This document shows, in pieces, positions 25,682 through 34,738 of a stretch of 64,000 nt of DNA. The notes under the pieces are model-generated. The model was not told the origin of the DNA, made no database searches, and saw only the letters and a list, made by a program, of their open reading frames with translations. The DNA is from Bacteroidales bacterium (GTDB lineage: Bacteria; Bacteroidota; Bacteroidia; Bacteroidales; P3), in assembly GCA_016283175.1 (NCBI GenBank), contig JAEEMK010000038.1, forward strand, positions 1 to 64,000, read 5' to 3'. Position 1 is the stretch's first letter; the number at the start of each line of letters is the position of its first letter. The position numbers and the translations under genes are program-made.

Positions 25682-27358
25682 ATGCAACATATAAAAACTC
25701 ACAAAGTCGCTGAGCATCTGTGTTTTGCGGCTTTATGCCTGGTTTTGGCGGTGCTTGCCGCCGGCTGCAAGGCATCAAAGCCATCGACCGACAAAGCCAC
25801 GACGAAACGCTACGAGCGCAAGCCGATAGTGGAACGCAGCGACGAGCAGCTTAAGACCGAGTCGATGCTCATCGACGCCAAGATGCTGCAAGAGACCGGC
25901 CAGGAGGATGCCGCTGCACAACGATACAGCGACATATTGGCCCGCGACCCCGGCTGCACGGCGGCAATGTACGAGTTGAGCCGTCTGGCAGCACAGAAAG
26001 GTATGGCCGACAGTGCCATAACACTGTCGCGGCGCGCCGTGGAAGGCGACCGCAGCAACGTGTGGTATGCGCTGCATCTGGCCACGCTGTACCGGCTGAC
26101 GAACCATCCAAAGGAATACATCGACACGTGGGAAGGCATCGTGGCGCTGCGCCCCGAGGTACTTGACTACTATTACGAGCTCAGCAATGCCTACCTGCTC
26201 AACAAGGACTATAAAAATGCCATCGCAGTACTGAACCGCGTAGAGAAGAAAGTGGGCGTCACCGAGCAGGTGTCGACCCAGAAGGCGAAACTGTGGACCG
26301 CTATGGGGCGCGAGGACAAGGCGCTGCAGGAGTTTGAAGCCCTGGCCAAAGCAATGCCGCAGGAAAGCCGCTACAACGGCATACTGGCCGAGGCCTATAT
26401 GGCGGATGGGAAATACGACAAGGCCAAAGAGTGCTACGACCGTGTGCTGGCAGCCAACCCTGACGACGAATACATACACATATCGCTGGCCGAATACTAC
26501 AAAGCCACCAAGCAGCCCCGCAAAGCCTACGAGGAACTGCGCATCGCTATGGCACAAAAGAACCTTTCGACCTCCAACAAGCTGCACATACTCACCAACT
26601 TCTACACCGCCGAGGAGTTCTACGGCATCTATTCGCAATATACCTACGACCTGCTGGAGGTGGCAATGCGCGACTGCGACGACAGCACCACCTTCGCCGC
26701 ACTATACGGCGACGTGCTGATGCGACAGAAGAAATATGAAGAGGCCGTGCACCAATTCACGATGTCGCTCAGCGTCGACAGCAGCAAATACGAGATATGG
26801 GAGGCCCTGCTGGTCGCCGAGCTGTCGTCGAACAGCGACACAGCACGTATGGGACGCGACGCACGACGTGCATCGACCCTGTTCCCCCTGCACACCCTGC
26901 CCTACTACATACAGGCCATCGTGGAGCACGACAACGGCCGCTACGAACGCTCCATCGAGCTGGCGCACCACATCGAAAAGCTGGGATTCGAAAAAGGCTA
27001 CCTTGAACCAGACGTCTATATGCTGCTGGCCGAATGCTACAACCGATTGGAGGACAGCCGCAGCTATGAATACTACGAGAAATTTCTGAAGATTTACCCC
27101 AACGACGCACAGGCAATGAACAGCTACGCCTACCGGCTGGCACTGGACAAGAAGGATCTGGACAGGGCCGAGCAGATGTCGCGACGCACCATTGAAGCAG
27201 AGCCCGAGAACCCCTTCTTCCTTGACACCTATGCCTGGATACTGCACCAGATGGGACGCGACAAAGAGGCACGCCCGTACATTGAGAAAGCCCTGAAACG
27301 CGACAGCACGTCGGACGAAGTCAGGGAGCACTACAACGCAATAATGAAAGGACAATGA
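25682..27358 (+). CDS. TPR-repeat lipoprotein
   Basis: The 558 residues begin with a lipoprotein signal (LAVLAAGC, Cys near residue 29). At least ten tetratricopeptide repeats run over about 55-550, for example EAYMADGKYDKAKECYDRVLAANPDD and PYIEKALKRDSTSDEVREHY. TPR proteins act as scaffolds; Bacteroidales place this one in front of a DUF4292 lipoprotein, and often before a peptidoglycan hydrolase activator, suggesting work in outer-membrane or wall assembly. The stop overlaps the next ATG by four bases (ATGA), so the pair is translationally coupled. Confidence 0.9.
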   Translation: MQHIKTHKVAEHLCFAALCLVLAVLAAGCKASKPSTDKATTKRYERKPIVERSDEQLKTESMLIDAKMLQETGQEDAAAQRYSDILARDPGCTAAMYELSRLAAQKGMADSAITLSRRAVEGDRSNVWYALHLATLYRLTNHPKEYIDTWEGIVALRPEVLDYYYELSNAYLLNKDYKNAIAVLNRVEKKVGVTEQVSTQKAKLWTAMGREDKALQEFEALAKAMPQESRYNGILAEAYMADGKYDKAKECYDRVLAANPDDEYIHISLAEYYKATKQPRKAYEELRIAMAQKNLSTSNKLHILTNFYTAEEFYGIYSQYTYDLLEVAMRDCDDSTTFAALYGDVLMRQKKYEEAVHQFTMSLSVDSSKYEIWEALLVAELSSNSDTARMGRDARRASTLFPLHTLPYYIQAIVEHDNGRYERSIELAHHIEKLGFEKGYLEPDVYMLLAECYNRLEDSRSYEYYEKFLKIYPNDAQAMNSYAYRLALDKKDLDRAEQMSRRTIEAEPENPFFLDTYAWILHQMGRDKEARPYIEKALKRDSTSDEVREHYNAIMKGQ

Positions 27359-28221
27359 AAGTGAACGGAGTTTTTGACAATAAATGCGGACTGCACAGCG
27401 AGTGCAACACACCCCGTCGCTTCGCGACACCCCTCTCCGAGAGGGGATGGCTGACGCAATGCTTTGACCGCCACCGTGCCAACGCATACATAGTTTTTCT
27501 GCTAATAATATTGTTCACCGGCTGCCGGTCGCACAAGGATTTGCAGCGCACCGATGTCGGCAGAACCGACAGTACGGCAGTGACTTCAAAGCCCAATCCG
27601 CCAGCCACCGAGAACCTCGATTTCATAGCCGGCAGCGACTATGCCAGCTATCGCGCCAATTTCAGCTGCACGGTGAACGGCATAACGGTGAGCGGCCAGA
27701 TAAGGATAGCCAAGGACAGCATCGTGTGGGTCAGCGTCAACAAAGTCATAGAAGTGGGCCGCGCCAAACTGACACCCGCCAGAGCGCAAGGCTACGTGAA
27801 ACTGATAGGCAAACAATATGACGGCGACTACGAAGGGCTGAAAAAACGATGGAACATAGACGCCGACTATGCTACACTCGAGGCATTGCTGACCGGCAAC
27901 TGCCCTCCGGACTGCCGCAAGCTGAAAGAGCCCAAACGCACAGGCGACACAGTTACACATTGGTTCAGCCAAGGCAAAGCGCAGCGACAACTGACAATGA
28001 AGAAAAGCCACACAACAAGCCTGCCGACAGAGGTCGACCTCTACAGTCCATCGGCAGGGCAACGGATACACATCGTCTATGGCCAGCGCCAGAATGTGGC
28101 CGGACGCCAGCTGCCTTCCAGCATCGACATAAGGATTCAAAGCAAGGGGTTCAACGAACAAACCATTATAAAACTGGAAAAAATAAAACTGGACGAGCAA
28201 CAAACTTATCCGTTTAAATAA
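27355..28221 (+). CDS. DUF4292 lipoprotein with an aberrant long N-terminus
   Basis: The 288 residues match the DUF4292 family (LolA/LolB-like fold by my recollection): SYRANFSCTVNGITVSGQIRI, then VEVGRAKLTP-like segment EVGRAKLTPARAQGYVKL and PTEVDLYSP. The lipobox is LFTGC, but its cysteine is at residue 57. The first 47 residues are an unusual n-region coded partly by a hairpin repeat (27411-27448), and no internal ATG exists to avoid it. Either the signal peptide tolerates it or a non-ATG start is used. It probably serves in outer-membrane lipoprotein or LPS handling, inferred from fold and TPR neighbour. Confidence 0.82.
   Translation: MKVNGVFDNKCGLHSECNTPRRFATPLSERGWLTQCFDRHRANAYIVFLLIILFTGCRSHKDLQRTDVGRTDSTAVTSKPNPPATENLDFIAGSDYASYRANFSCTVNGITVSGQIRIAKDSIVWVSVNKVIEVGRAKLTPARAQGYVKLIGKQYDGDYEGLKKRWNIDADYATLEALLTGNCPPDCRKLKEPKRTGDTVTHWFSQGKAQRQLTMKKSHTTSLPTEVDLYSPSAGQRIHIVYGQRQNVAGRQLPSSIDIRIQSKGFNEQTIIKLEKIKLDEQQTYPFK
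27411..27448. repeat. GC-rich double-hairpin repeat inside the DUF4292 coding start
   Basis: GTCGC-TTC-GCGAC (27416-27428) is followed by CCCCTCTC-C-GAGAGGGG (27430-27446). Two adjacent perfect hairpins like these are typical of intergenic palindromic repeats in Bacteroidota. Here they are in frame and encode RRFATPLSERG. Confidence 0.75.
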
Positions 28222-28273
28222 AGGAAAGTCAAACGGGGCAATTGCATTGTTATAGATTGATTATATAAACGTT

Positions 28274-29026
28274 ATGAAAAAGGCAACGATAATTCTCACT
28301 ATACTGCTGGCAGGATGGCTGGGAGCAAGCGGACAGAACAGCCGCAACGCCGTCGACACGGCAGAGGCCGTGGTGCAGCGCTACTACGACCTGCTCAACA
28401 TAGAAGGCATACGCCGCGACAGCATACTGTATATGGAGACCGTTTCATACAAACGGTCGAACCCCTCGGACACGGCAATACTGAAACGCTGGTTTCTGCC
28501 ACCCAACCGCTTCCGCGCCGAGCTGTGGCACGGCGACACGCTGCTGGAAGGTTGCTATACCGACGGCAAAGGCATTTACAAGGAATACCATCTGGGCGTT
28601 ATCGAAGGCTGGGTCACAGTGGCACAGTCGCGCTATTATGCCCTTGAGCCCGGCTATGACTTCCGCGGCGCACTGTATCACCGTCAAGCCGACGGCACCG
28701 TGCTGACATACAATGGTTCCTGGAACTACAACGGCCAGGCAGTGGATCGCGTATACGCAGACACACCGATGCAATACTGCCGCAACTTTTTGTTTGAGAA
28801 AGACAACGGACTGCTGTTTTTCATTGAAGTGACCAACAAACACTCGGAGTATACCAACCACCAAACCTACGACCATCCCGACTGGCACGCCTTCCACGAA
28901 TACCAACCCGTGGGGAACGTGCTGCTGCCAAGTGTGGAAAGCTACCAAATGAACAACGATGTGGTGTACCATTTCACAAAATACAGATACATACCGCTGA
29001 AGGCAAAGACTTTTACCGAGAACTGA
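28274..29026 (+). CDS. Secreted protein of unknown function, possibly LolA-like
   Basis: The 250 residues have a signal peptide (ATIILTILLAGWLGASGQ) with no lipobox. The mature part has AEAVVQRYYDLLN, RWFLPPNRFRAELWHGDTLLEGCYTDGKGIY and YNGSWNYNGQAVDRV. The alternation of F/Y-rich strands, with an Arg-Phe-Arg strand and a following G-D turn, resembles LolA-like or periplasmic lipid-binding beta-sheets; this is inference. It ends PLKAKTFTEN. It sits two bases before tadA, so they probably share a transcript, perhaps with the TPR and DUF4292 genes. Confidence 0.75.
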   Translation: MKKATIILTILLAGWLGASGQNSRNAVDTAEAVVQRYYDLLNIEGIRRDSILYMETVSYKRSNPSDTAILKRWFLPPNRFRAELWHGDTLLEGCYTDGKGIYKEYHLGVIEGWVTVAQSRYYALEPGYDFRGALYHRQADGTVLTYNGSWNYNGQAVDRVYADTPMQYCRNFLFEKDNGLLFFIEVTNKHSEYTNHQTYDHPDWHAFHEYQPVGNVLLPSVESYQMNNDVVYHFTKYRYIPLKAKTFTEN

Positions 29027-29028
29027 CT

Positions 29029-29475
29029 ATGAGCATTTTCGACAACGAGGACGAATTCTATATGCAGCAGGCACTGCGCGAGGCCCGCACGGCCAGGGAC
29101 GAAGACGAGGTGCCGATAGGTGCCGTCATTGTATGCGACGGACAGATAGTGGCGCGGGCGCACAACAACACCGAACGGCTGGGCGACGTGACAGCACACG
29201 CGGAGATGATAGCCTTTACAGCGGCAGCCAACACTTTAGGCAGCAAATATCTGCCCGACTGCACACTGTATGTCACCGTTGAGCCCTGCCCTATGTGCGC
29301 CGGCGCGGCGGGATGGCTTCAAATAGGCCGCATAGTATATGGCGCCAGCGATCCTAAAAAAGGGTTTGAGAGACTGGAACACAAGATGCTGCATCCCAAG
29401 ACAGTGGTGCAGAAAGGAGTGATGGAGGAAGAGTGCAGCGAACTTATGAAGGAGTTTTTCAAAAGGAAAAGATAA
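29029..29475 (+). CDS. tadA: tRNA-specific adenosine(34) deaminase / nucleoside deaminase
   Basis: TadA converts A34 to inosine in tRNA-Arg(ACG). The 148 residues carry the zinc-deaminase pair HAEM (catalytic Glu) and PCPMCAGA (two zinc cysteines), and a helix-rich end (EECSELMKEFFKRKR) of the TadA type. Guanine or cytosine deaminases are alternatives, but the GRIVYGASDPKKGF segment fits TadA. It begins two bases after the stop of the secreted protein. Confidence 0.9.
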   Translation: MSIFDNEDEFYMQQALREARTARDEDEVPIGAVIVCDGQIVARAHNNTERLGDVTAHAEMIAFTAAANTLGSKYLPDCTLYVTVEPCPMCAGAAGWLQIGRIVYGASDPKKGFERLEHKMLHPKTVVQKGVMEEECSELMKEFFKRKR

Positions 29476-29518
29476 TTATCCGAGACAAAATCAAGTAATA
29501 ACATAAAAGTATAAAATT

Positions 29519-30409
29519 ATGCAACCTACATTATTAGTTTTGGCAGCCGGTATGGGCAGCCGCTATGGTGGACTGAAGCAGATGGACGGCGTCGGACCCA
29601 ATGGCGAAATCATTATGGACTATTCGATTATGGACGCTATCCGCGCCGGTTTCGGCAAAGTGGTGTTTGTAATCCGCCACAGCTTTGAGCAGGAGTTCAA
29701 AGCCAAAATCAACGCCGAGCATTTTGGCAACAAAATCAAGGTAGAGTATGTGTTCCAGGAACTCGACAACCTGCCGGCAGGTTTTAAGGTTCCCGAAGGA
29801 CGCGAGAAACCTTGGGGCACCAACCACGCCATCCTTATGGCCAAAGACGCCATCAAAGAGCCCTTTGCCGTCATCAACGCTGACGACTTCTACGGTGCCG
29901 ACGCTTTCAAGGTCATCGGCGACTATCTGCGCAGCCTGGAAGGCAAGAAGGGCGACTACTGTATGGTAGGCTACAAACTGGAGAACACCCTGTCGGAGAA
30001 CGGCACGGTAAGCCGCGGCGTATGCGAGGTGGACGAAAAAGGATATCTGAAAGGTATGACCGAGCGCACCAGCATCGGACGCACCGCCAATGGCATCGAA
30101 TACAAAGACGACGATGGCTCTATGCATCCGCTGCCGGCAGACGCAACGGTATCGATGAACCTGTTCGGCTTCACACCCGACTATTTTGCAGAGAGCGAGA
30201 AGTTGTTTGTCGACTTCCTGAAGGCTCGCGGCACCGAGATGAAGTCGGAATACTACATCCCCTTCGCCGTCAACACCTTCCTTGCCAACGGCTACGCCAC
30301 AATGCGTGTGCTGAAAACCACGGCGCAGTGGTTCGGCGTGACATACAAAGAAGACCGCCCGATGGTGGTGGACCGCCTGAAAAAACTGCACGAACAGGGA
30401 GTGTATTGA
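29519..30409 (+). CDS. Sugar-nucleotidyltransferase-like protein
   Basis: The 296 residues start MQPTLLVLAAGMGSRYGGLKQ, the G-x-G-x-R-x(n)-P/K nucleotide-binding loop of NTP transferases (RmlA/GlmU type). The metal-binding motif is INADDFYG, and KPWGTNHAILMAKD is the substrate loop. Compared with GalU or RmlA the conserved P-K of the N-terminus reads GLKQMDGVGP. Sugar-1-phosphate or sugar-acid substrate cannot be told. No cell-wall or polysaccharide operon surrounds it, so it may be a stand-alone enzyme of nucleotide-sugar supply. Confidence 0.82.
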   Translation: MQPTLLVLAAGMGSRYGGLKQMDGVGPNGEIIMDYSIMDAIRAGFGKVVFVIRHSFEQEFKAKINAEHFGNKIKVEYVFQELDNLPAGFKVPEGREKPWGTNHAILMAKDAIKEPFAVINADDFYGADAFKVIGDYLRSLEGKKGDYCMVGYKLENTLSENGTVSRGVCEVDEKGYLKGMTERTSIGRTANGIEYKDDDGSMHPLPADATVSMNLFGFTPDYFAESEKLFVDFLKARGTEMKSEYYIPFAVNTFLANGYATMRVLKTTAQWFGVTYKEDRPMVVDRLKKLHEQGVY

Positions 30410-30436
30410 TAACCTAAACGTTAACTTTTATAGCGT

Positions 30437-31672
30437 TTGGACTCCGAAAGACTTATAGAATTCGTCAAGCAACACAAGGACGAAGACCCGCTGAAGCTGC
30501 TGCTGCAACAGAAGAAATATCCCGACGTGGATATGGATGCCGTAGCACAGCAGATTGAAGGACAGAGGCAAGCGTCGGCCAAGTGGCCGACGCTTGCAGG
30601 CTGTCAGTGCTTCCTGTATCCGCCACGCCTCAACAGAGAGCAGAGTTCGTCGGAAGAAACTGCTTTCCTCAAAGCAGACATCATTCAGAGTATATACGGC
30701 GAAAGGCAACATCAACTGAGAATCGCCGACCTTACAGGCGGAATGGGGATAGACAGCATCGCCTTTGCGAAGATGCCAGACACAGAAGTCGACTATGTGG
30801 AATGCAACACAGAACTGTGCCGGCTGATGGAGCACAACTGCAGCGTTCTCGGGCTGAACAACACAGCGGTACACTGCGGTGACGGCATAGAATGGCTTCG
30901 CAATAGTAAAAAGAAATACAATATTATATATATTGATCCCGCGCGTAGAGACACGCACGGCAAGAAGGTGGCGGCATTCGAAAACTGCACACCCAATATC
31001 TTAGAGCACAAGGAACTGCTGACAGAGCACTGCGACTTCCTAATGGTCAAAGCGTCGCCTATGATGGATATTGACAAGGGAACAGAACAACTGGGCAACG
31101 TGAGTGACGTATATGTTGTGGCAGTAAGAAACGAATGTAAAGAACTGGTTTTCATCTGTGGCAAAAGCGGAGTGGAGACCAGAATACATTGCACCGACAT
31201 TATTCCAGGTGACAGGGTATACAACAACGACCCGTTCACCCGCAGACAAGAGGCTCAAGCAGAATGTATTTATTGCAAGAGCGTGGGGTGCTATATATAT
31301 GAGCCCGACGCGTCTCTGATGAAAGGCGGTCCATTCAAACTGCTGAGCGAGGAAAGGGGTATGCAGAAACTGGCTCGCAACACACACCTTTACACAAGTG
31401 ACCACTTGCACGACTGGATGGGACGCACCTTCTGTGTGCTGAAAGAAGTTTCGCTCAACAAAAAAGCCATTACATCACTCATACACGACGGCAAAGCACA
31501 CGTGATTGTTAGAAACTACCCTGTACGTGCCGATGAACTGCAACGGCAATTAGGTCTGAAAGAAGGCGGCGACCTCTTCGTTATAGCCACCACCGTCGGT
31601 ACCAAGAAGACAGGTTTCGTTTGTTGCGATCAAAAAAATTATCAACATTTTTTAGAAGAAATGAACAAATAA
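30437..31672 (+). CDS. SAM-dependent methyltransferase with THUMP-like C-terminal domain
   Basis: The 411-residue frame starts at TTG (30437), giving MDSERLIEFVKQHKDEDPLK; the next in-frame ATG is about 33 residues in and would cut a helix, so TTG is likely right. SAM motif I is LTGGMGIDSIAFA; the IYIDPARRD motif follows. The C-terminal domain (about 330-411) reads ALLHIGDGKAHVIVRNYP-like (ITSLIHDGKAHVIVRNYP), like the THUMP-like domain of Bacteroidota RNA methyltransferases. Target RNA is unknown. The gene ends just before the rplM promoter. Confidence 0.8.
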   Translation: MDSERLIEFVKQHKDEDPLKLLLQQKKYPDVDMDAVAQQIEGQRQASAKWPTLAGCQCFLYPPRLNREQSSSEETAFLKADIIQSIYGERQHQLRIADLTGGMGIDSIAFAKMPDTEVDYVECNTELCRLMEHNCSVLGLNNTAVHCGDGIEWLRNSKKKYNIIYIDPARRDTHGKKVAAFENCTPNILEHKELLTEHCDFLMVKASPMMDIDKGTEQLGNVSDVYVVAVRNECKELVFICGKSGVETRIHCTDIIPGDRVYNNDPFTRRQEAQAECIYCKSVGCYIYEPDASLMKGGPFKLLSEERGMQKLARNTHLYTSDHLHDWMGRTFCVLKEVSLNKKAITSLIHDGKAHVIVRNYPVRADELQRQLGLKEGGDLFVIATTVGTKKTGFVCCDQKNYQHFLEEMNK

Positions 31673-31673
31673 A

Positions 31674-31705
31674 TTTGGTCAGTTCCAAAATTGTTTGTAA
31701 TTTTG
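31674..31705 (+). promoter_or_regulatory. Predicted promoter of rplM-rpsI-rpsB-tsf
   Basis: TTTG (31674-31677), 20 nt, TAATTTTG (31698-31705): a full consensus. It gives a leader of about 185 nt before rplM. Confidence 0.75.
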
Positions 31706-31711
31706 CACCCT

Positions 31712-31896
31712 CTTAAAGTGATGTCAAAAGGAATGATTACCCGTTCAATACCTTTTGCATCAGATAGATAGGTGTGTGCAAGGAATATCCGTCAACCGAA
31801 CCATACACCCTGAAATCAAGAGGAAAAGGAATCGGGCTGCAGCAAAAACTGCCGCCAAAAAACAAAAATTTAAGAACATCATCGTAAAAAAATAAA
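31712..31896 (+). promoter_or_regulatory. Long 5' leader of rplM, possible L13 autoregulatory leader
   Basis: The untranslated stretch between the promoter and rplM is about 185 nt and not protein coding. Ribosomal protein operons often hold a structured leader bound by one product; L13-type leaders have been proposed in Bacteroidia. The segment GTGTGTGCAAGGAATATCCG and the later GGTTCG/CGAACC-like pieces could fold, but I cannot compute a structure. It is a candidate only. Confidence 0.45.
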
Positions 31897-32352
31897 ATGA
31901 GTACGTTAAGTTACAAGACAGTATCGGCCAACAAAAAAACCGTTACCAAAGAATGGGTTCTGGTTGATGCAGAAAATCAGACCGTAGGACGTTTGGCCAC
32001 CCGCGTTGCCAACATCCTCAGAGGCAAGACCAAACCTTGCTTCACCCCGCACGTTGATTGCGGCGACAATGTTATCATCATCAATGCAGAGAAGGTCGTC
32101 TTCACCGGCAAGAAAGAGACTGACAAGATCTATCAGCGCTATACTGGATATCCCGGTGGCCAGCGTGAGACCACTCCTGCAAAGGTTCGCGCCACCCATC
32201 CCGAGCGCATTCTTGAGCACGCTATCAAAGGTATGCTTCCGAAGAACCGTCTCGGTGCTGCTCTCTACCGCAACCTGTATATCTATGCCGGCAGCGAGCA
32301 TCCGCATCAGGCTCAGAATCCCAAAGTCATCAACATTAACGATATAAGATAA
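31897..32352 (+). CDS. rplM: 50S ribosomal protein L13
   Basis: The 151 residues contain the L13 landmarks [19 protein letters not shown], the [19 protein letters not shown] signature and the basic [11 protein letters not shown] end. L13 is an early assembly protein of the large subunit. It is the first gene of the rplM-rpsI-rpsB-tsf operon. Confidence 0.98.
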   Translation: MSTLSYKTVSANKKTVTKEWVLVDAENQTVGRLATRVANILRGKTKPCFTPHVDCGDNVIIINAEKVVFTGKKETDKIYQRYTGYPGGQRETTPAKVRATHPERILEHAIKGMLPKNRLGAALYRNLYIYAGSEHPHQAQNPKVININDIR

Positions 32353-32357
32353 TAGCA

Positions 32358-32747
32358 ATGGAGCAAGTAATCAACACTATAGGTAGAAGAAAGACCGCTG
32401 TTGCCCGCGTTTATATGAAACCCGGTAGCGGTAAAATCACCGTCAACAACAGAGATTATAAAGAATATTTCCCCACTGGTCCGCTGCAGTTCATCGTCAA
32501 CCAGGCTTTCCAGATTGTCGATGCAGAAGGCAAATGGGATGTCAAAGCCAACCTTGATGGTGGTGGTATCACCGGACAGGCCGAAGCTCTGAGAATGGCT
32601 ATTGCACGCGCACTCTGCGAGAACAACGCCGAGGATCGTCCTGCACTGAAAGCCAAGAGCTTGCTGATGCGTGACCCGCGTATGGTCGAGCGTAAGAAAC
32701 CCGGTCAGCCCAAAGCCCGCAAACGCTTCCAGTTCAGCAAACGTTAA
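32358..32747 (+). CDS. rpsI: 30S ribosomal protein S9
   Basis: The 129 residues begin with an S9 core (TIGRRKTAVARVYMKPG), include the GGGITGQAEALRMAIARAL segment and end in the basic tail KARKRFQFSKR, whose final Lys-Arg contacts P-site tRNA. It lies 5 bases after rplM. Confidence 0.98.
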   Translation: MEQVINTIGRRKTAVARVYMKPGSGKITVNNRDYKEYFPTGPLQFIVNQAFQIVDAEGKWDVKANLDGGGITGQAEALRMAIARALCENNAEDRPALKAKSLLMRDPRMVERKKPGQPKARKRFQFSKR

Positions 32748-32883
32748 AAGAATAATCAGTTTAGTATCCAAATTGCGGAGACTCTGTCCGGTTGCCAGTT
32801 CGGCAGCATAGGACTGCTGAAAAACCGGGCCTTAAGGACTACTCGGCAATTGGTATCAAGGAACGTAAACAAATCAATAAACA
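32748..32883 (+). promoter_or_regulatory. 136-nt intergenic leader before rpsB with a stem-loop
   Basis: CCGGTT (32788-32793) pairs with AACCGG (32823-32828), and inside it CAGCA (32804-32808) pairs with TGCTG (32815-32819). No terminator run of T and no TAnnTTTG box are seen, so it is probably an internal leader within the operon, perhaps a binding site for S2. Confidence 0.5.
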
Positions 32884-33711
32884 ATGACAGAATTAAAATT
32901 CGAAGAATTACTCGACGCAGGTTGTCACTTTGGACACCTGAAAAGAAAATGGAATCCCAAAATGGCTCCCTATATTTTCAAGGAGCACAACGGCATTCAC
33001 GTTATTGACCTGCAGAAAACCATCGCCAAAGCCGAAGAGGCTGCCACGGCGCTGAAGCAGATTGCAAAATCCGGCAAGAAAGTCCTTTTCGTGGCTACCA
33101 AAAAACAAGCCAAGGACGTTGTCGCCGAAATGGTCAAAGCAGTAGATATGCCTTTCGTCACCGAGCGTTGGCCTGGCGGTATGCTGACCAACTTCACCAC
33201 CATCCGCAAGGCTGTCAAGAAAATGAACAACCTTGACCAGATGATGCACGACAAGGATTTCAACAACATCTCCAAACGCGAACGTCTGCAGGTGCAGCGT
33301 GAACGTGCAAAACTGGACAAGAACCTCGGCAGTATCGCCGACCTGACCCGTCTGCCCAGTGCATTGTTCATCATCGACATCAACAAAGAGCACATTGCCG
33401 TTGCCGAAGCACGCAGACTCAACATTCCCACTTTCGCTATCGTCGACACCAACTGCAACCCCGATCTTATCGACTTCCCGATTCCTGCCAACGATGATGC
33501 TTCGAAGTCGATTGCAGCTATTCTTAAATATATGATCGAGGCTATCCAGGAAGGTCTCAATGAGCGTATGCTCGACAAGGAAAACAATGTCGAGGAAGAG
33601 CCCGAGACCGACAACGTCGAGAATAACGACGAAGAGGCCAAGAGCGAAAACCGCGACGAAGCTCGTCCGCGCCGTCCGAGAAGAAAGACAAATCCTGCTA
33701 ACAACCAATAA
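32884..33711 (+). CDS. rpsB: 30S ribosomal protein S2
   Basis: The 275 residues match S2: LLDAGCHFGHLKRKWNPKMA at the start, then RWPGGMLTNFTTIR and FAIVDTNCNPDLIDFPIPAND. The C-terminal tail of about 35 residues is low complexity, acidic and then basic (ending RPRRPRRKTNPANNQ), longer than in most bacteria but common in Bacteroidota. It is followed after 16 bases by tsf. Confidence 0.98.
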   Translation: MTELKFEELLDAGCHFGHLKRKWNPKMAPYIFKEHNGIHVIDLQKTIAKAEEAATALKQIAKSGKKVLFVATKKQAKDVVAEMVKAVDMPFVTERWPGGMLTNFTTIRKAVKKMNNLDQMMHDKDFNNISKRERLQVQRERAKLDKNLGSIADLTRLPSALFIIDINKEHIAVAEARRLNIPTFAIVDTNCNPDLIDFPIPANDDASKSIAAILKYMIEAIQEGLNERMLDKENNVEEEPETDNVENNDEEAKSENRDEARPRRPRRKTNPANNQ

Positions 33712-33727
33712 TTAAGGAGCAAATACT

Positions 33728-34717
33728 ATGGCAAATATCACCGCAAAACAGGTTAATGAGCTGCGCCAGCTGACCGGCGTGGGTATGATGGACTGCAAAA
33801 AAGCCCTCGTAGAGTGCGACGGCGACGTGCAGAAAGCCATCGAACTGCTGCGCCAGAAGGGCCAGAAAATGGCCGCAAAGCGTGCTGACCGTGATGCCAA
33901 CGAAGGTTGCGTACTGGCAAAGAGCACTGGCAAATACGGTGCCATCATTATGTTGAGCTGCGAGACCGACTTCGTGGCTACCAACGCCGATTTCGTTGCC
34001 TTCACCACTTCCATCCTCGATGCCGCTATGGCAAAGCACCTCACCACCAAGGATGAGGTTATGGAAATGGATCTCAACGGCCGCAAAGTCAGCGACAGCA
34101 TCACCGACCAGATTGCCAAGATTGGCGAGAAAATCGAACTGGCACACTTCGAGGCTATCGACGCTGAGGCTGTCTATGCCTACATCCACCCGGGCAACCG
34201 TATGGCTTCCATCGTAGGTATGAACAAAGCTGGTTACGATGAGGTTGGACACAATGTTGCTATGCAGGTTGTCGCTATGCGCCCTGTGGCTCTCGACGAG
34301 AAGAGCGTACCTCAGAGCGTTATCGACAGCGAGCTTAACGTCTATCGCGAGAAGACCAAAGAAGAACTCGTCGGCAAAGCCGTCGAAGCTGCCCTCAAGA
34401 AGGCTGGCATCAACCCCGCACACGTCGACAGCGACGACCACATCAACTCGAATATGGCTAAGGGATGGATCACTGAGGAGCAGGCTAATATGGCCCGCGA
34501 AATCAAGGAAAAAGTCGGTGCAGAAGCTGATGCCGCTCTTCCCGAAGGCAAGATTGAAGGCATTGCCAAAGGTCGTTTGAACAAATTCTTCCAGGAAAGC
34601 ACCCTGATGAATCAGGAGTACATTATGGAAAGCAAGGTCAGCGTCAAAGATTTCATTGCCCGCACGGACAAGGAACTCTGCTGCACCGGTTTCAAACGCC
34701 TCGAGCTCGGAGCATAA
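33728..34717 (+). CDS. tsf: Elongation factor Ts
   Basis: EF-Ts recycles EF-Tu-GDP. The 329 residues start with the UBA-like domain and the TGVGMMDCKKALVE signature, then the core with CETDFVATN and the dimerisation domains. Length is slightly above the E. coli protein, as usual in Bacteroidales. Last gene of the operon, followed by a strong terminator. Confidence 0.98.
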   Translation: MANITAKQVNELRQLTGVGMMDCKKALVECDGDVQKAIELLRQKGQKMAAKRADRDANEGCVLAKSTGKYGAIIMLSCETDFVATNADFVAFTTSILDAAMAKHLTTKDEVMEMDLNGRKVSDSITDQIAKIGEKIELAHFEAIDAEAVYAYIHPGNRMASIVGMNKAGYDEVGHNVAMQVVAMRPVALDEKSVPQSVIDSELNVYREKTKEELVGKAVEAALKKAGINPAHVDSDDHINSNMAKGWITEEQANMAREIKEKVGAEADAALPEGKIEGIAKGRLNKFFQESTLMNQEYIMESKVSVKDFIARTDKELCCTGFKRLELGA

Positions 34718-34738
34718 TACAACTTGTAAGGTTACAGA

